A DNA stretch of 64,000 nt from positions 774,526 through 838,525 of the forward strand of contig NZ_LR733824.1 of NCBI RefSeq assembly GCF_902506535.1, written 5' to 3'. Below the pieces are notes generated by a model. That model was not told where the DNA came from and made no database searches. It saw only the letters and a list, made by a program, of their open reading frames with translations. The position numbers and the translations under genes are program-made. The stretch comes from Pseudomonas sp. 8Z (lineage in GTDB: Bacteria > Pseudomonadota > Gammaproteobacteria > Pseudomonadales > Pseudomonadaceae). Shown here one piece after another: positions 1 to 9,585 of this stretch (the first letter of the stretch is position 1; each line of letters begins with the position of its first letter).

Positions 1-1
1 G

Positions 2-115
2 GTCGACCAGCGCGCCAATACCAGTTTCCGCTACGGCCAGTTCAGCTCGCCATTCGAGTACGAGAAGCTGCGTTTCTTCTATCACGAGTCCCGCAAACTG
101 CAGATCGCGGACTGA
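2..115 (+). CDS. 3' end of an unrecognised protein
   Basis: An open frame enters from the left edge and ends at a TGA at 113-115, giving the last 37 residues of a protein. The segment is rich in aromatic residues (Phe, Tyr) and ends in QIAD. Codon use is like that of the neighbours, so it is very likely the tail of a real gene. I do not recognise the family from so short a piece. It runs in the same direction as the pirin gene that follows 113 bases later. Confidence 0.6.
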   Translation, partial: VDQRANTSFRYGQFSSPFEYEKLRFFYHESRKLQIAD

Positions 116-228
116 CTCTCAATCGGCAATGAATCGATTTATTCGATTCATTGCCGAAGTATTTTCCAACCATTTATCGACTCAATACGCCTAGCATGGC
201 GGCATTCCTTAACGTACAGGAGCCCGCC

Positions 229-1083
229 ATGACCCAGCACCGCCGCGTTCTCAGCATCCAACCCGGCCAACGCGCATCAGACGGCGCAGGCGTACGCCTC
301 AACCGCGTGATAGGTGGCGCTGGCCTGGAGCGCTTCGACCCGTTCCTGATGCTCGATGAATTCGCCACAGATAACCCCGACGACTACATCGCCGGTTTCC
401 CACCGCACCCGCACCGCGGTTTCGAAACCGTCACCTACATGCTCGAAGGGCGCATGCGCCATGAGGATCACCTGGGCAACGTCGGCCTGCTCGGCAGCGG
501 CGGTGTGCAGTGGATGACGGCTGCGCGCGGCATCATCCACAGTGAAATGCCCGAACAGGAATCCGGCGCCATGCGCGGCTTTCAGCTCTGGCTCAACCTA
601 CCCGCCAAGGACAAGCTCGGCGAGGCCGACTATCGCGATATTCCCGCCACGGACATCCCCCGCCTGACCACGGCACAAGGCGTGGAAGCGGTGGTGATTG
701 CCGGTCAATTCGACGATGGCCAGATCCAACAGGTCGGCGCCGTGCAACGGCCACACACCGAACCGCATTTGTTCGACCTGCGCCTGCCGGCGGGCGGCGT
801 TATCAGCCCCAAACTGCCGGACGGACACCGCGTAATGCTCTATGTCTACCAAGGTGAATTGCACTTGCCAGACGCCTGCCCGGATCCGATCAAGACCGGT
901 CGCCTGGTGCGCCTGTCAAATGAAGGGGCGCTGCAGTTGAGCAGCCGCCAAGGCGCTGGCGTGCTGCTGATTGCGGGCAAACCCTTGAACGAACCCATCG
1001 TGCAGTACGGGCCATTCGTGATGAACAGCCGCGAAGAAATCGAACAGGCCCTGCGTGATTTTCGCGATGGCGTGCTGGCCTGA
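229..1083 (+). CDS. Pirin family protein (bicupin)
   Basis: A 284-residue pirin homologue. The start at 229 is preceded by AGGAG at a good distance; an upstream in-frame start at 151 lacks this. The N-terminal cupin carries the metal-site signature HPHRGFET (His60, His62) and a second pair His104/Glu106 in IIHSEMPEQ, matching the four ligands of known pirins. The second cupin lies in roughly the last 130 residues. Bacterial pirins include quercetin 2,3-dioxygenases and regulators of pyruvate metabolism; which applies here cannot be read from the sequence. It is a single gene, convergent with the patatin gene. Confidence 0.9.
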   Translation: MTQHRRVLSIQPGQRASDGAGVRLNRVIGGAGLERFDPFLMLDEFATDNPDDYIAGFPPHPHRGFETVTYMLEGRMRHEDHLGNVGLLGSGGVQWMTAARGIIHSEMPEQESGAMRGFQLWLNLPAKDKLGEADYRDIPATDIPRLTTAQGVEAVVIAGQFDDGQIQQVGAVQRPHTEPHLFDLRLPAGGVISPKLPDGHRVMLYVYQGELHLPDACPDPIKTGRLVRLSNEGALQLSSRQGAGVLLIAGKPLNEPIVQYGPFVMNSREEIEQALRDFRDGVLA

Positions 1084-1094
1084 ATTGGCACAAT

Positions 1095-1124
1095 ACGCAG
1101 CCGCTCGGTTTATAGCGGCTGCGT
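1095..1124. terminator. Hairpin between convergent pirin and patatin genes
   Basis: A perfect 11-bp stem (ACGCAGCCGCT at 1095-1105 with AGCGGCTGCGT at 1114-1124) with an 8-base loop. It overlaps the last codons and stop of the patatin gene and sits just past the pirin stop. There is no long T run on either side, so its efficiency as an intrinsic terminator is uncertain. Confidence 0.55.
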
Positions 1125-2288
1125 CGCCTCGGCCAACCCAAGGAAGGAGCACAGCTCAGCCTTACGCGCCATGGCGTCCTGATAGCCCAGTTCGATCAAC
1201 TCGTTGCAATAGCCCGACTCGAACAGCAGATAACTGAGCACACCGGCACCACCCGCCTTGGTCGCCCCCGGCCCACGCAAGAACAACCGCAGCACACGCG
1301 GCAGCTCACGCTGATGACGTGCGGCAATCTGATCCAGCGGCCGACTCGGCGCCACCACCAGCACATCCACCGGCTTCATACCCAGCCCCCGGCTGCGCGG
1401 CTCACCCGGCAGCATGGCGCTCAACTGGTTGAGCCGGTTGAGCAATTCAATATCGCTCTCCAGGCTATCGATAAAGGTGCTATTAAGCAGGTGCCCACCG
1501 ATCTGCGCCAGTGTCGGCGGCCTTTGGCTACTAGCGCGCGGCACTTCAGTTGCCGCAGACTGCGCATTGTTGCTGACCCCGATCACCAGTACGCGGCTGG
1601 CGCCCAAATGCAACGCTGGGCTAATCGGTGCCGACTGGCGCACCGCCCCATCGCCAAAATACTCGCGATTGATCTTGGTCGGCGGGAAGATCAACGGAAT
1701 CGACGCGCTGGCCAGCAAATGATCCAACGCCAGGCGCGTCGGAACGCCCACACGCCGATGGCGAAACCAGGGGTCGATGGTCGCGCGGCCCTGATAGAAG
1801 GTCACCGCCTGGCCGCTCTCGTAGCCAAAAGCAGTCACCGCAACCGCGCGCAACTTGCGCTGACGCACGGCAGCAGCAATGCCGGAGAAGTCCAGCTCAC
1901 GCTCAAGCAAATTGCGCAATGGCCTGCTATCGAGCAATGCCACCGGCGTCTCACGTCCCAGGCCCAGAAGGCTATGACCAAGAAACCGCGCAGCCTGATG
2001 CAACACGCCAGGCCAGTCGCTGCGGTACACCTGATGGGTATGAAAGTTTTGCCAGACCGCAGTGAGCCGACGCACCGCCTCACCGAACTGCAGAGCCCCG
2101 CAAGCCAGGCCAACGGCATTGATCGCACCCGCCGAAGTGCCAACGATGACAGGAAAGGGATTGTGGCTCGGGTCCGGCAGAAGATCAGCGATGGCGGCCA
2201 GCACGCCCACTTGATAAGCCGCTCGCGCCCCACCACCGGACAGGATCAGCCCGGTGACGGGCGTATGTGGCTGAGCGATAACGGTCAT
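1110..2288 (-). CDS. Patatin-like phospholipase
   Basis: A 392-residue patatin-domain lipid acyl hydrolase. The oxyanion loop GGGARAAYQ lies near residue 18, the nucleophile elbow GTSAG gives Ser52, and the partner aspartate is in FGDGA (Asp213), so the Ser-Asp dyad is intact. No signal peptide is evident, so it is probably cytoplasmic or peripheral to the membrane. The ATG at 2288 is preferred over an in-frame TTG four codons upstream. It lies next to, and codirectional with, the lipid A acyltransferase gene (35-base gap), so a role in membrane lipid turnover is plausible. The substrate is unknown. Confidence 0.88.
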   Translation of the reverse strand: MTVIAQPHTPVTGLILSGGGARAAYQVGVLAAIADLLPDPSHNPFPVIVGTSAGAINAVGLACGALQFGEAVRRLTAVWQNFHTHQVYRSDWPGVLHQAARFLGHSLLGLGRETPVALLDSRPLRNLLERELDFSGIAAAVRQRKLRAVAVTAFGYESGQAVTFYQGRATIDPWFRHRRVGVPTRLALDHLLASASIPLIFPPTKINREYFGDGAVRQSAPISPALHLGASRVLVIGVSNNAQSAATEVPRASSQRPPTLAQIGGHLLNSTFIDSLESDIELLNRLNQLSAMLPGEPRSRGLGMKPVDVLVVAPSRPLDQIAARHQRELPRVLRLFLRGPGATKAGGAGVLSYLLFESGYCNELIELGYQDAMARKAELCSFLGLAEATQPL

Positions 2289-2323
2289 CGGACGATCCAA
2301 TTTTTTGTTTGAGTATAGAGCGG

Positions 2324-3256
2324 CTAGCGGTGCTTCCCGTACAGCTTTGGCGCTCCCTCCGGGCGCGTTTTAAAGCGGCGATGGGCCCACAGGTACTGCT
2401 CGGGGCAGGCGCTCACGGCGTGCTCGATCCACTGGTTGATACGCAAGCAATCGGCCTCTTCGCTCTCGCCAGGGAAGCCTTCGAGCGGCGCATGGATCAC
2501 CAGCCGATAGCCGCTGCCGTCTTCCAGGCGACGTTGGGTGAACGGCACCACGCGCGCCTTACCGAGACGTGCGAACTTGGTGGTGGCAGTGACAGTAGCG
2601 GCTTGAACGCCGAACAGCGGCACGAAAATGCTCTGCTTGCGCCCGTAATCCTGATCCGGTGCGTACCAGATCGCGCGGCCGCCACGCAGCACCTTGAGCA
2701 TGGCGCGGATGTCCTCGCGCTCGATGGCCGTGGCATCGAGATTGTGCCGCTCGCGACCTCGGCGCTGGATGAAGTCGAACAGCGGGTTCTTGTGCTCACG
2801 GTACATACCGTCGATGGTGTGCAACTGACCAAGCAGCGCGGCGCCAATCTCCAGTGTGGTGAAGTGCACCGCCATGAGGATTACGCCCTGACCTTCGGCC
2901 TGCGCCTGCTGCAAATGCTCCAAGCCTTCGACATGCGCCAGGCGCGCCAAACGCGCACGCGGCCACCACCAACTCATGGCCATCTCGAAGAAGGCGATGC
3001 CGGTGGAGGCAAAGTTCTCGCGCAACAGACGTTCGCGCTCAGCCTCGTTCTTCTGTGGGAAGCACAGCTCCAGATTGCGCCGAGCGATACGCCGCCGCGC
3101 GCCGGCGCTGCGGTACATCACCCAGCCCAGCGCTCGCCCCAGGGCCAGCAGCCAGCGATAAGGCAACTGCACCAGCAGCCACAGCAGCCCAAGGCCCAGC
3201 CACAGCAGCCAGAAGCGCGGATGAAGGAAGAAAGCGCGAAATCGGGGGCGTTCCAT
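2324..3256 (-). CDS. htrB: Lipid A lauroyl/acyltransferase, LpxL/HtrB type
   Basis: A 310-residue lysophospholipid-acyltransferase-family protein, close to the usual 295-315 residues of LpxL enzymes. It has an N-terminal membrane anchor (about residues 13-35) and the HX4E catalytic motif HFTTLE (His131, Glu136). These enzymes transfer a secondary acyl chain to Kdo2-lipid IVA at the inner membrane. The much longer open frame upstream is antisense to minC, so the ATG at 3256 is the sensible start. It is divergent from minC. This position matches my memory of one of two HtrB paralogues beside minC in P. aeruginosa, so this is probably the HtrB2-type copy. Confidence 0.9.
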   Translation of the reverse strand: MERPRFRAFFLHPRFWLLWLGLGLLWLLVQLPYRWLLALGRALGWVMYRSAGARRRIARRNLELCFPQKNEAERERLLRENFASTGIAFFEMAMSWWWPRARLARLAHVEGLEHLQQAQAEGQGVILMAVHFTTLEIGAALLGQLHTIDGMYREHKNPLFDFIQRRGRERHNLDATAIEREDIRAMLKVLRGGRAIWYAPDQDYGRKQSIFVPLFGVQAATVTATTKFARLGKARVVPFTQRRLEDGSGYRLVIHAPLEGFPGESEEADCLRINQWIEHAVSACPEQYLWAHRRFKTRPEGAPKLYGKHR

Positions 3257-3457
3257 GAAGCAGATCCGGTCACAGGCAAAGCCGCGCATTCTACCCCAGT
3301 TTGCCCGCCTCGCCGTCGACCATATCCCCCAGAGGGCGAACCTGCGCGGCACTTGGCGGTCAATCTCCGGCATAGGAGTTGCGAGTTGCGGTGTGCAGTC
3401 GATACCGCTATAAGACCCGCAACCTTTCGTACCGCTGCAGAAGCCCCGCGCCCGACC

Positions 3458-4183
3458 ATGAGCCAAGCCGATCTCCTCGACCAAGACCCCGTATTCCAGC
3501 TCAAGGGCAGCATGCTCGCCATCACCGTGATGGAACTGGCGCACAACGACCTCGAACGCCTGGACGCCCAGCTCGCCGAGAAAGTCGCCCAGGCCCCGGC
3601 CTTCTTCAGCAACACGCCGCTGGTATTGGCCCTGGACAAAATGCCGGAGGGTGAAGGCGAGCTGAACCTCGACGCACTGATGGACGTCTGCCGCCGCCAC
3701 GGCCTGCGCACCCTGGCTGTACGCGCCGTGCGCGACAGCGACATCGCCGCCGCCGAAGCGCTCGACTTGCCAGTATTGCCGCCCTCCGGTGCGCGCGAAC
3801 GCCCCATCGATCCAGCCCCCAAGGCGCCGCCCAAACCAGTGGAGCCGGAGCGCAAGCCGACCCGCGTGGTGACCACGCCGGTACGCGGCGGCCAGCAGAT
3901 CTACGCCCAGGGCGGCGACCTGATCGTGCTCGCCCCGGTCAGCGCCGGGGCGGAACTTCTCGCCGACGGCAACATCCATGTTTACGCGCCTATGCGCGGC
4001 CGCGCCCTGGCCGGTATCAAGGGCGATGTCACGGCGCGCATTTTCTGCCAGCAAATGGGCGCAGAAATGCTCTCCATCGCAGGCCAATACAAGGTTGCAG
4101 AAGACCTGCGCCGCCATCCGCTCTGGGGTGATTCGGTACAGGTCAGCCTGTCTGGCGACGTGTTGAACATCACCCGCCTTTGA
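3458..4183 (+). CDS. minC: Septum site-determining protein MinC
   Basis: A 241-residue MinC. The N-terminal FtsZ-inhibitory domain is about residues 1-105. A proline-rich linker follows. The C-terminal beta-helix domain begins near the [13 protein letters not shown] segment and carries the characteristic GRALAG turn and the RIFCQQM stretch. MinC blocks FtsZ assembly near the poles when recruited by MinD. The start ATG at 3458 follows a GC-rich leader; the long in-frame extension upstream is antisense to the acyltransferase. It leads a minC-minD-minE cluster, but 213 bases separate it from minD, so minDE may have its own promoter. Confidence 0.95.
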   Translation: MSQADLLDQDPVFQLKGSMLAITVMELAHNDLERLDAQLAEKVAQAPAFFSNTPLVLALDKMPEGEGELNLDALMDVCRRHGLRTLAVRAVRDSDIAAAEALDLPVLPPSGARERPIDPAPKAPPKPVEPERKPTRVVTTPVRGGQQIYAQGGDLIVLAPVSAGAELLADGNIHVYAPMRGRALAGIKGDVTARIFCQQMGAEMLSIAGQYKVAEDLRRHPLWGDSVQVSLSGDVLNITRL

Positions 4184-4396
4184 CGGATACTGCGGCCATT
4201 TTTCATGGACACAAAAGGAGCGTCTGAAACCCCGGCGAAACCGCCCAAAACAGTCGACAACCGGCGCATATACCGACCTGTTATCGACGTAACGGCAGCC
4301 ATGCAGGACGTTTTCAGGCCTTCTTCAAAGGGCATCCGCAAGCCTCGACTGGCCTATGGATTCCCGCGTTATTTTCATTTTTTAGGGTGAATCACC

Positions 4397-5212
4397 TTGG
4401 CCAAGATCCTCGTAGTCACTTCCGGCAAGGGTGGCGTCGGCAAAACCACCACCAGCGCTGCCATCGGTACCGGCCTCGCCCTGCGCGGGCACAAGACCGT
4501 CATCGTCGACTTCGACGTCGGTCTGCGTAACCTTGACCTGATCATGGGTTGCGAACGCCGAGTGGTGTACGACTTCGTCAACGTGATCAACGGCGAAGCC
4601 AGCCTTACCCAAGCCCTGATCAAGGACAAGCGCATCGAGAACCTGTTCGTCCTGGCTGCCAGCCAGACCCGCGACAAAGATGCACTGACCCTCGAAGGCG
4701 TGGAAAAGGTCATCGCCGAACTCTCGGAAACCTTCGACTACGTGGTCTGCGATTCACCAGCCGGCATCGAGAAAGGCGCCCACCTGGCCATGTACTTCGC
4801 CGACGAAGCCATCGTCGTGACCAACCCGGAAGTGTCCTCGGTACGTGACTCCGACCGCATGCTCGGCCTGTTGGCCAGCAAGTCACGCCGCGCCGAGAAA
4901 GGCGAGGACGCGATCAAAGAACACCTGCTGCTGACCCGCTACAACCCCGAGCGCGTCACCAAGGGCGAAATGCTCGGCGTCGAAGACGTCGAGGAAATCC
5001 TCGCCATCCGCCTGCTCGGCGTGATCCCCGAATCGCAGGCCGTACTCAAGGCATCCAACCAGGGCATCCCGGTCATCCTCGACGAACAAAGCGATGCAGG
5101 CCAAGCTTATAGCGACGCCGTCGAGCGCCTCCTTGGCAAGGAAATGCCACACCGCTTCCTGGACGTGAAGAAGCAGGGCTTCCTGCAAAGACTATTTGGA
5201 GGTCGAGAATGA
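4397..5212 (+). CDS. minD: Septum site-determining ATPase MinD
   Basis: A 271-residue ParA/MinD-class ATPase. The deviant Walker [10 protein letters not shown] (residues 10-18, signature Lys11) opens the protein. The C-terminal amphipathic membrane-targeting helix is visible as FLQRLFGG. Translation starts at a TTG at 4397, supported by AGGGTGA seven bases upstream and by the family's conserved MAKI start. MinD binds the membrane as a dimer, recruits MinC and is released by MinE. It overlaps minE by four bases (ATGA). Confidence 0.97.
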   Translation: MAKILVVTSGKGGVGKTTTSAAIGTGLALRGHKTVIVDFDVGLRNLDLIMGCERRVVYDFVNVINGEASLTQALIKDKRIENLFVLAASQTRDKDALTLEGVEKVIAELSETFDYVVCDSPAGIEKGAHLAMYFADEAIVVTNPEVSSVRDSDRMLGLLASKSRRAEKGEDAIKEHLLLTRYNPERVTKGEMLGVEDVEEILAIRLLGVIPESQAVLKASNQGIPVILDEQSDAGQAYSDAVERLLGKEMPHRFLDVKKQGFLQRLFGGRE

Positions 5213-5463
5213 ACATCTTCGACTTCTTGCGCTCGCGCAAGAAGGAAACCACAGCCTCCATCGCCAAGGAACGCCTGCAGATCATCGTCGCTCACGAGCG
5301 CGGCCAGCGTACCCAACCGGATTACCTGCCAGCCCTGCAGAAGGAGCTGGTCGAGGTGATTCGCAAGTACGTCAACATCGATCAGAAGGACGTGCAGGTG
5401 GCACTGGAAGATCAGGGCAGTTGCTCGATCCTGGAATTGAACATCACCCTGCCGGATCGTTAA
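5209..5463 (+). CDS. minE: Cell division topological specificity factor MinE
   Basis: An 84-residue MinE. The N-terminal membrane-targeting segment MNIFDFL is followed by the anti-MinCD helix ([13 protein letters not shown]) and the C-terminal dimerisation domain. It stimulates the MinD ATPase and drives pole-to-pole oscillation. The start codon overlaps the minD stop, indicating translational coupling. A UUCG-loop hairpin closes the operon. Confidence 0.97.
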   Translation: MNIFDFLRSRKKETTASIAKERLQIIVAHERGQRTQPDYLPALQKELVEVIRKYVNIDQKDVQVALEDQGSCSILELNITLPDR

Positions 5464-5480
5464 GTCGAACCGGTAACGCT

Positions 5481-5509
5481 CACGGCGGCTTCGGCCGCCG
5501 TGTTCATTT
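5481..5509 (+). terminator. Terminator after minCDE
   Basis: A perfect 9-bp stem, CACGGCGGC (5481-5489) and GCCGCCGTG (5494-5502), closed by a TTCG tetraloop and followed by TTCATTTG. It is 17 bases past the minE stop. Confidence 0.8.
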
Positions 5510-5525
5510 GTAGCCATACGCACCT

Positions 5526-5590
5526 GTAGGAGCGGATTCATCCGCGAAGCCTCTACAGACCAACAGCATCGCGGATAAATCCGCTCCTAC
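5526..5590. repeat. Inverted REP pair
   Basis: Two facing copies of the GTAGGAGCGGATT-ATCCGCGA palindromic unit (5526-5547 and 5569-5590) separated by about 20 bases. This is the usual paired arrangement of pseudomonad REP sequences. It lies between minE and rluA. Confidence 0.85.
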
Positions 5591-5605
5591 ACCAGCCCAC
5601 ATTCC

Positions 5606-6241
5606 ATGCCCCTAAGCCAGATCGAAATTCTCCACCAGGACGCCGCACTGCTGGTGATCAACAAGCCCACCCTGCTGCTGTCGGTGCCCGGCCGCGCCGA
5701 TGACAACAAGGATTGCCTGGTCACCCGCCTGCAGGAAAACGGCTATCCCGAGGCGCGCATCGTCCATCGGCTGGACTGGGAAACCTCGGGCGTCATCGTT
5801 CTGGCCCGCGACGCCGACAGCCACCGCGAGCTGTCGCGCCAGTTCCATGACCGCGAGACCGAGAAGGCCTACACCGCGCTGTGCTGGGGCCAGCCCGAAG
5901 CCGACAGCGGCAGCATCGACCTGCCGCTACGCTACGACCCGCCGACCAAGCCGCGTCACGTGGTCGACCACGAACTGGGCAAGCACGCCCTGACCCACTG
6001 GCGCATCATCGAGCGCTGCGGCGACTGGTGCCGAGTGGAGTTGACGCCCATCACCGGCCGTTCCCACCAGTTGCGCGTGCACATGCTGTCCATCGGTCAC
6101 CCGCTGCTGGGCGACCGCCTCTACGCCCACGAACAAGCCCTGGCCGCCCATGAGCGCCTGTGCCTACACGCCAGCATGCTCGCCCTCACCCACCCGCAAA
6201 GCGGCGAGCGTATGCGCTTCGAATGCCCGGCGCCATTTTGA
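5606..6241 (+). CDS. rluA: RluA-family rRNA/tRNA pseudouridine synthase
   Basis: A 211-residue RluA-type synthase, close to the length of RluA. The catalytic motif HRLDWETSG gives Asp57, and the family end motif GHPLLGDRLYA is present. No S4 domain is attached, which fits RluA (23S U746 and tRNA U32) better than RluC or RluD. The tryptophan in HRLDW differs from the more common HRLDM/HRLDR. The gene stands alone between a REP pair and a 140-bp repeat element. Confidence 0.88.
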   Translation: MPLSQIEILHQDAALLVINKPTLLLSVPGRADDNKDCLVTRLQENGYPEARIVHRLDWETSGVIVLARDADSHRELSRQFHDRETEKAYTALCWGQPEADSGSIDLPLRYDPPTKPRHVVDHELGKHALTHWRIIERCGDWCRVELTPITGRSHQLRVHMLSIGHPLLGDRLYAHEQALAAHERLCLHASMLALTHPQSGERMRFECPAPF

Positions 6242-6253
6242 TCACCCGCCGTA

Positions 6254-6393
6254 GGGTGCCTCTAAAAATGTAGGCGAGGCAGCCAGTGCAGAGCAAAAAC
6301 AGCCGAAAAAGCGCAATTTACGTGTTGTAAATGAGCATTTTGAGGCTGTTTTTAACGCAGCAATGGCAACGCTGGTAGTTTTTAGAGGCGCCC
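6254..6393 (-). mobile_element. MITE-like structured element, copy 1
   Basis: A 140-bp element. The outer inverted repeats are GGGTGCCTCTAAAAA (6254-6268) and TTTTTAGAGGCGCCC (6379-6393), with one mismatch. Inside is a perfect 10-bp inner stem, AAAAACAGCC (6295-6304) and GGCTGTTTTT (6344-6353). The loop holds TTTACGTGTTGTAAATGAGCA. On the minus strand the interior aligns closely with copy 2. It has no coding capacity. It occupies most of the 320-base gap between rluA and the aminopeptidase gene. Confidence 0.8.
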
Positions 6394-6562
6394 AGCAGGG
6401 TGGATGACGCTTTTCATCCACCATTCTGACCGCTACGACCGTCGCCCAAGCCCCCCGCAAACGCCTAACGAATAGCCTGAAACTATCGCCCCAAACGAGT
6501 GCGCGACCGGCACAGGGCGATGCAAATTGGTTACACTCGCGCCATCGCTGTCCGGAGCTTTT

Positions 6563-7852
6563 ATGCGCGAAGAACTGACCCAAGGCCTGCTCGATTTTCT
6601 CAACGCCTCGCCGACCCCCTTCCACGCCACCGCCAGCCTGGCCATGCGCCTGGAAGCCGCCGGTTACCGTCACCTCGATGAACGTGCACCCTGGCACACC
6701 GAGGCCGGTGGCCGTTATTACGTGACCCGCAACGACTCCTCGATCATCGCCTTCAAGCTGGGCAAGCGCCCGGCCGTTGACGGCGGTATTCGCCTGGTCG
6801 GCGCGCATACCGACAGCCCTTGCCTGCGCGTCAAACCGAGCCCCGAGCTGCAGCGCCAGGGCTACTTTCAGCTCGGTGTAGAAGTCTACGGCGGCGCCCT
6901 GCTCGCGCCTTGGTTCGACCGCGACCTGTCGTTGGCTGGCCGCGTAACCTATCGCCGCGACGGCAAGGTCGAAAGCCAGTTGATCGACTTCTACCAGCCC
7001 ATCGCCGTGATCCCCAGCCTGGCCATCCACCTCAACCGTGAGGCCAACCAGGGCTGGGCGATCAACCCGCAGAACGAACTGCCGCCAATCCTCGCTCAGC
7101 TCGCCAGCAGCGAAACCGCCGACTTCCGTGCCCTGCTCGCCGAGCAACTGGCCATGGAGCATGACTTCAACCCGGACGCGGTACTGGACTACGAGCTGAG
7201 CTTCTACGACACCCAGAGCGCCGCCATTGTCGGCCTCAACCAGGATTTCATCGCCAGCGCGCGCCTGGACAACCTGCTGTCGTGCTACGCCGGCCTGCAA
7301 GCGCTGATCGACTCGGATGACGAGGAAACCTGCGTACTGGTCTGCACCGACCACGAAGAAGTGGGCTCCTGCTCGGCATGCGGCGCCGATGGCCCGTTCC
7401 TCGAACAAGTGCTGCGCCGCGTGCTGCCGGAAGGTGACGCCTTCGTTCGTGCCATCCAACGCTCGCTGCTGGTCTCGGCCGATAACGCCCACGGCGTGCA
7501 CCCCAACTACGAAGCCAAGCATGACGGCAACCACGGCCCCAAGCTCAATGCTGGCCCAGTTATCAAGATCAACAGCAACCAGCGTTACGCCACCAACAGC
7601 GAGACCGCCGGTTTCTTCCGCCACCTGTGCCTGGAAAACGAAGTACCGGTACAAAGCTTCGTGGTGCGCAGCGACATGGGCTGCGGCTCGACCATCGGCC
7701 CCATCACTGCCAGCCAGCTCGGCGTACGCACGGTCGATATCGGCCTGCCCACCTTCGCCATGCACTCGGTGCGTGAACTTGCAGGCAGCCATGACCTGGA
7801 TCACTTGGTCAAAGTGCTGACAGCGTTCTACTCCAGCCCTGAACTGCCCTGA
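6563..7852 (+). CDS. apeB: M18 family aspartyl aminopeptidase
   Basis: A 429-residue M18 metalloaminopeptidase. Metal-binding motifs are visible in order: GAHTDSP (His82), DNLLSC, DHEEVGS and the [10 protein letters not shown] segment. Such enzymes are large cytoplasmic oligomers that remove N-terminal acidic or other residues from peptides. The ATG at 6563 has CGGAGC upstream; an earlier in-frame start at 6527 has no ribosome site. Its stop codon's last base coincides with the first base of repeat element copy 2. Confidence 0.93.
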   Translation: MREELTQGLLDFLNASPTPFHATASLAMRLEAAGYRHLDERAPWHTEAGGRYYVTRNDSSIIAFKLGKRPAVDGGIRLVGAHTDSPCLRVKPSPELQRQGYFQLGVEVYGGALLAPWFDRDLSLAGRVTYRRDGKVESQLIDFYQPIAVIPSLAIHLNREANQGWAINPQNELPPILAQLASSETADFRALLAEQLAMEHDFNPDAVLDYELSFYDTQSAAIVGLNQDFIASARLDNLLSCYAGLQALIDSDDEETCVLVCTDHEEVGSCSACGADGPFLEQVLRRVLPEGDAFVRAIQRSLLVSADNAHGVHPNYEAKHDGNHGPKLNAGPVIKINSNQRYATNSETAGFFRHLCLENEVPVQSFVVRSDMGCGSTIGPITASQLGVRTVDIGLPTFAMHSVRELAGSHDLDHLVKVLTAFYSSPELP

Positions 7853-7994
7853 GAACCTATTTAAAGTCTGCTGCGCTTCGGCCCTGCCGCGTTAAAAACT
7901 GGCTCGAAATGCTCATTTACAACTCGTAAACTCCGCTTTCTCGCCAGTTTTTGCCTTGCATGGCTCTAGCTCGCGAAACTTTAAAAGAGGTTCT
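7852..7994 (+). mobile_element. MITE-like structured element, copy 2
   Basis: A 143-bp element between the aminopeptidase stop and gmhA. The outer inverted repeats are AGAACCTATTTAAAGT (7852-7867) and ACTTTAAAAGAGGTTCT (7978-7994). The inner stem is AAAAACTGGC (7894-7903) with GCCAGTTTTT (7943-7952), perfect over 10 bp. The loop ATGCTCATTTACAACTCGTAAA is shared with copies 1 and 3. The right end lies 10 bases before the gmhA start and contains the only purine-rich stretch (AGAGG) there. Confidence 0.8.
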
Positions 7995-8004
7995 AAGACC
8001 TACG

Positions 8005-8592
8005 ATGATCGAACATATCCGCAACAGCCTGCAGGAAGCCCAGCGCGCGCTGGAGGCCTTCCTCGCCAACGAACAGACCCTGGGCAATATCCAGAAGGCC
8101 GCCGAGCTGCTGGTCGAGAGCTTCGAGCACAAGGGCAAGGCCTTCTCCTGCGGCAACGGCGGCTCGATGTGCGATGCCATGCACTTCGCCGAAGAGCTGA
8201 CCGGACGCTACCGCAAGAACCGTCCCGGCATCGCTGCGGTGTCGATCAGCGACCCCAGCCACATTAGCTGCGTGGCCAACGACTTCGGTTACGACTTCAT
8301 CTTCTCGCGCTATATCGAGTCCCATGGCCGCGCCGGTGACGTATTAATCGCCATCAGCACCAGCGGCAAGAGCCCCAACGTGATCAACGCGGCCGAAGCT
8401 GCCAAGGCATTGGGCGTGAAGGTGATTGCCCTGACCGGCAAGCCCGGCTCGCTGCTGGAAAGCCTGGCCGACGTGTGCATCTGCGCGCCAGGCGGCGACT
8501 TCGCCGACCGCGTGCAGGAGCTGCACATCAAAGTGCTGCACATCCTTATCGAGCTGATCGAGCGCAAGCTGAGCCCGCAGAACTACGCCTGA
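8005..8592 (+). CDS. gmhA: Sedoheptulose-7-phosphate isomerase
   Basis: A 195-residue SIS-domain protein that closely follows E. coli-type GmhA. It has the CGNGGS phosphate loop, [11 protein letters not shown] with the catalytic glutamate (about residue 64), ISTSGKSPN, and ELHIKVLHI with the catalytic histidine. It makes D-glycero-D-manno-heptose 7-phosphate for the lipopolysaccharide inner core. The ATG at 8005 is used rather than starts inside the upstream repeat. The ribosome site is weak: AGAGG, 14 bases upstream and inside the repeat's right arm. As I recall, pseudomonads usually carry a different, DiaA-like SIS gene annotated gmhA, so this may be a second isomerase. Confidence 0.88.
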   Translation: MIEHIRNSLQEAQRALEAFLANEQTLGNIQKAAELLVESFEHKGKAFSCGNGGSMCDAMHFAEELTGRYRKNRPGIAAVSISDPSHISCVANDFGYDFIFSRYIESHGRAGDVLIAISTSGKSPNVINAAEAAKALGVKVIALTGKPGSLLESLADVCICAPGGDFADRVQELHIKVLHILIELIERKLSPQNYA

Positions 8593-8605
8593 GCAGCAAC
8601 GGCGC

Positions 8606-9355
8606 CTACTCGGCGCGCAAGCGCTTCGGTGTCAGCCCCAGATAGCGACGCATTGCCGTGGTCAACGCACTCTGGCTGGAGAAACCACACTCTTCGGCGA
8701 TTCGCACCAACGGCAGATTGCTCTCGCGCAACAGACGCGCCGCACGATCCAGGCGCGTCTTGAGCAAATACTGATGCGGCGTAAGCCCCACACTGCTCTT
8801 GAACTGCGCATGGAAATGACTGGGGCTGAGGCAAACCACCTGAGCCAGCTCAGCCACGCTGATGCGCCGCGCCAAGTGCTGGCCGATATAACCATCGAGA
8901 CGCTGCAAGTCCAACGCCCCCTGCACCCGGCTACGTGACTCGCCGAACAGGCGCAAATGCAAGGCCCGTAGCAACACGCCACCAATGGAGCGCGCCAGGA
9001 TCGAGTCACTGCCATAGCGCTCAAGCTCCGCGCCGGCATAGTTGAGCAGGTTCTGGAAGTCGGCATCCAGCGCTGGATAACTCGGCGTTTCGAACAACCG
9101 ATGAAGCAATTCGAGGTCTTCGCTGGGCGTGTCTTGCTCGTCCAGATCGAGGATCAGCATGCGGTTTTCACCCATGCCGGCAAACTGGTGAGCTTCATCG
9201 CCCGGCACCAGGCAAGCGCGCATGCGGCAAACTTCACCACCACGACCGGCCACTTCAAATTCGGCGCGACCAACCAGCGACATCACCAATTGGTGATGAT
9301 CGTGGGCATGTATATGGGCCTGTTCGTCCAGGCGAATCACTCGGGCTTGCAGCAT
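8606..9355 (-). CDS. AraC-family transcriptional regulator
   Basis: A cupin-type sensor domain (about residues 1-85, with the histidine-rich HIHAHDHHQ near the start) is followed by a C-terminal double helix-turn-helix from about residue 150. The second helix-turn-helix carries the family core IAEECGFSSQSALTTAMRR. The length (249) fits the small AraC class. The start is uncertain: ATG at 9355, or GTG at 9373 adding six residues; neither has a clear ribosome site. It converges on gmhA with a 13-base gap. The target is unknown. Confidence 0.85.
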   Translation of the reverse strand: MLQARVIRLDEQAHIHAHDHHQLVMSLVGRAEFEVAGRGGEVCRMRACLVPGDEAHQFAGMGENRMLILDLDEQDTPSEDLELLHRLFETPSYPALDADFQNLLNYAGAELERYGSDSILARSIGGVLLRALHLRLFGESRSRVQGALDLQRLDGYIGQHLARRISVAELAQVVCLSPSHFHAQFKSSVGLTPHQYLLKTRLDRAARLLRESNLPLVRIAEECGFSSQSALTTAMRRYLGLTPKRLRAE

Positions 9356-9585
9356 GGTTATGACTTGCGGCACGGAATGTGGGTTGCACTTTACCGCGAT
9401 TTACCAGACAGCGCCGCAACCCCTCGTCGAAAAAGGTTGCACCTATAGCAACCCGATACATTTTTGCCGCGAAGCAAAAGCCCTGAAAGTTTCCCTGCTA
9501 CGCTGCCGCTCGACCCGTTAGACTCCAGAAACGCCACAGAGACATTACTTGAGCTAGCGTGCCAACGCTTACGCCTGAGAGCCTC

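Noticed and set aside
2309..3457. N-terminal extension of the minC frame and of the acyltransferase frame across each other
   Set aside because: Both are antisense read-through. MinC and LpxL family starts are at 3458 and 3256.
6242..7804. A 520-codon minus-strand open frame
   Set aside because: It is antisense to the well-supported M18 aminopeptidase gene; its length comes from high GC codon bias.
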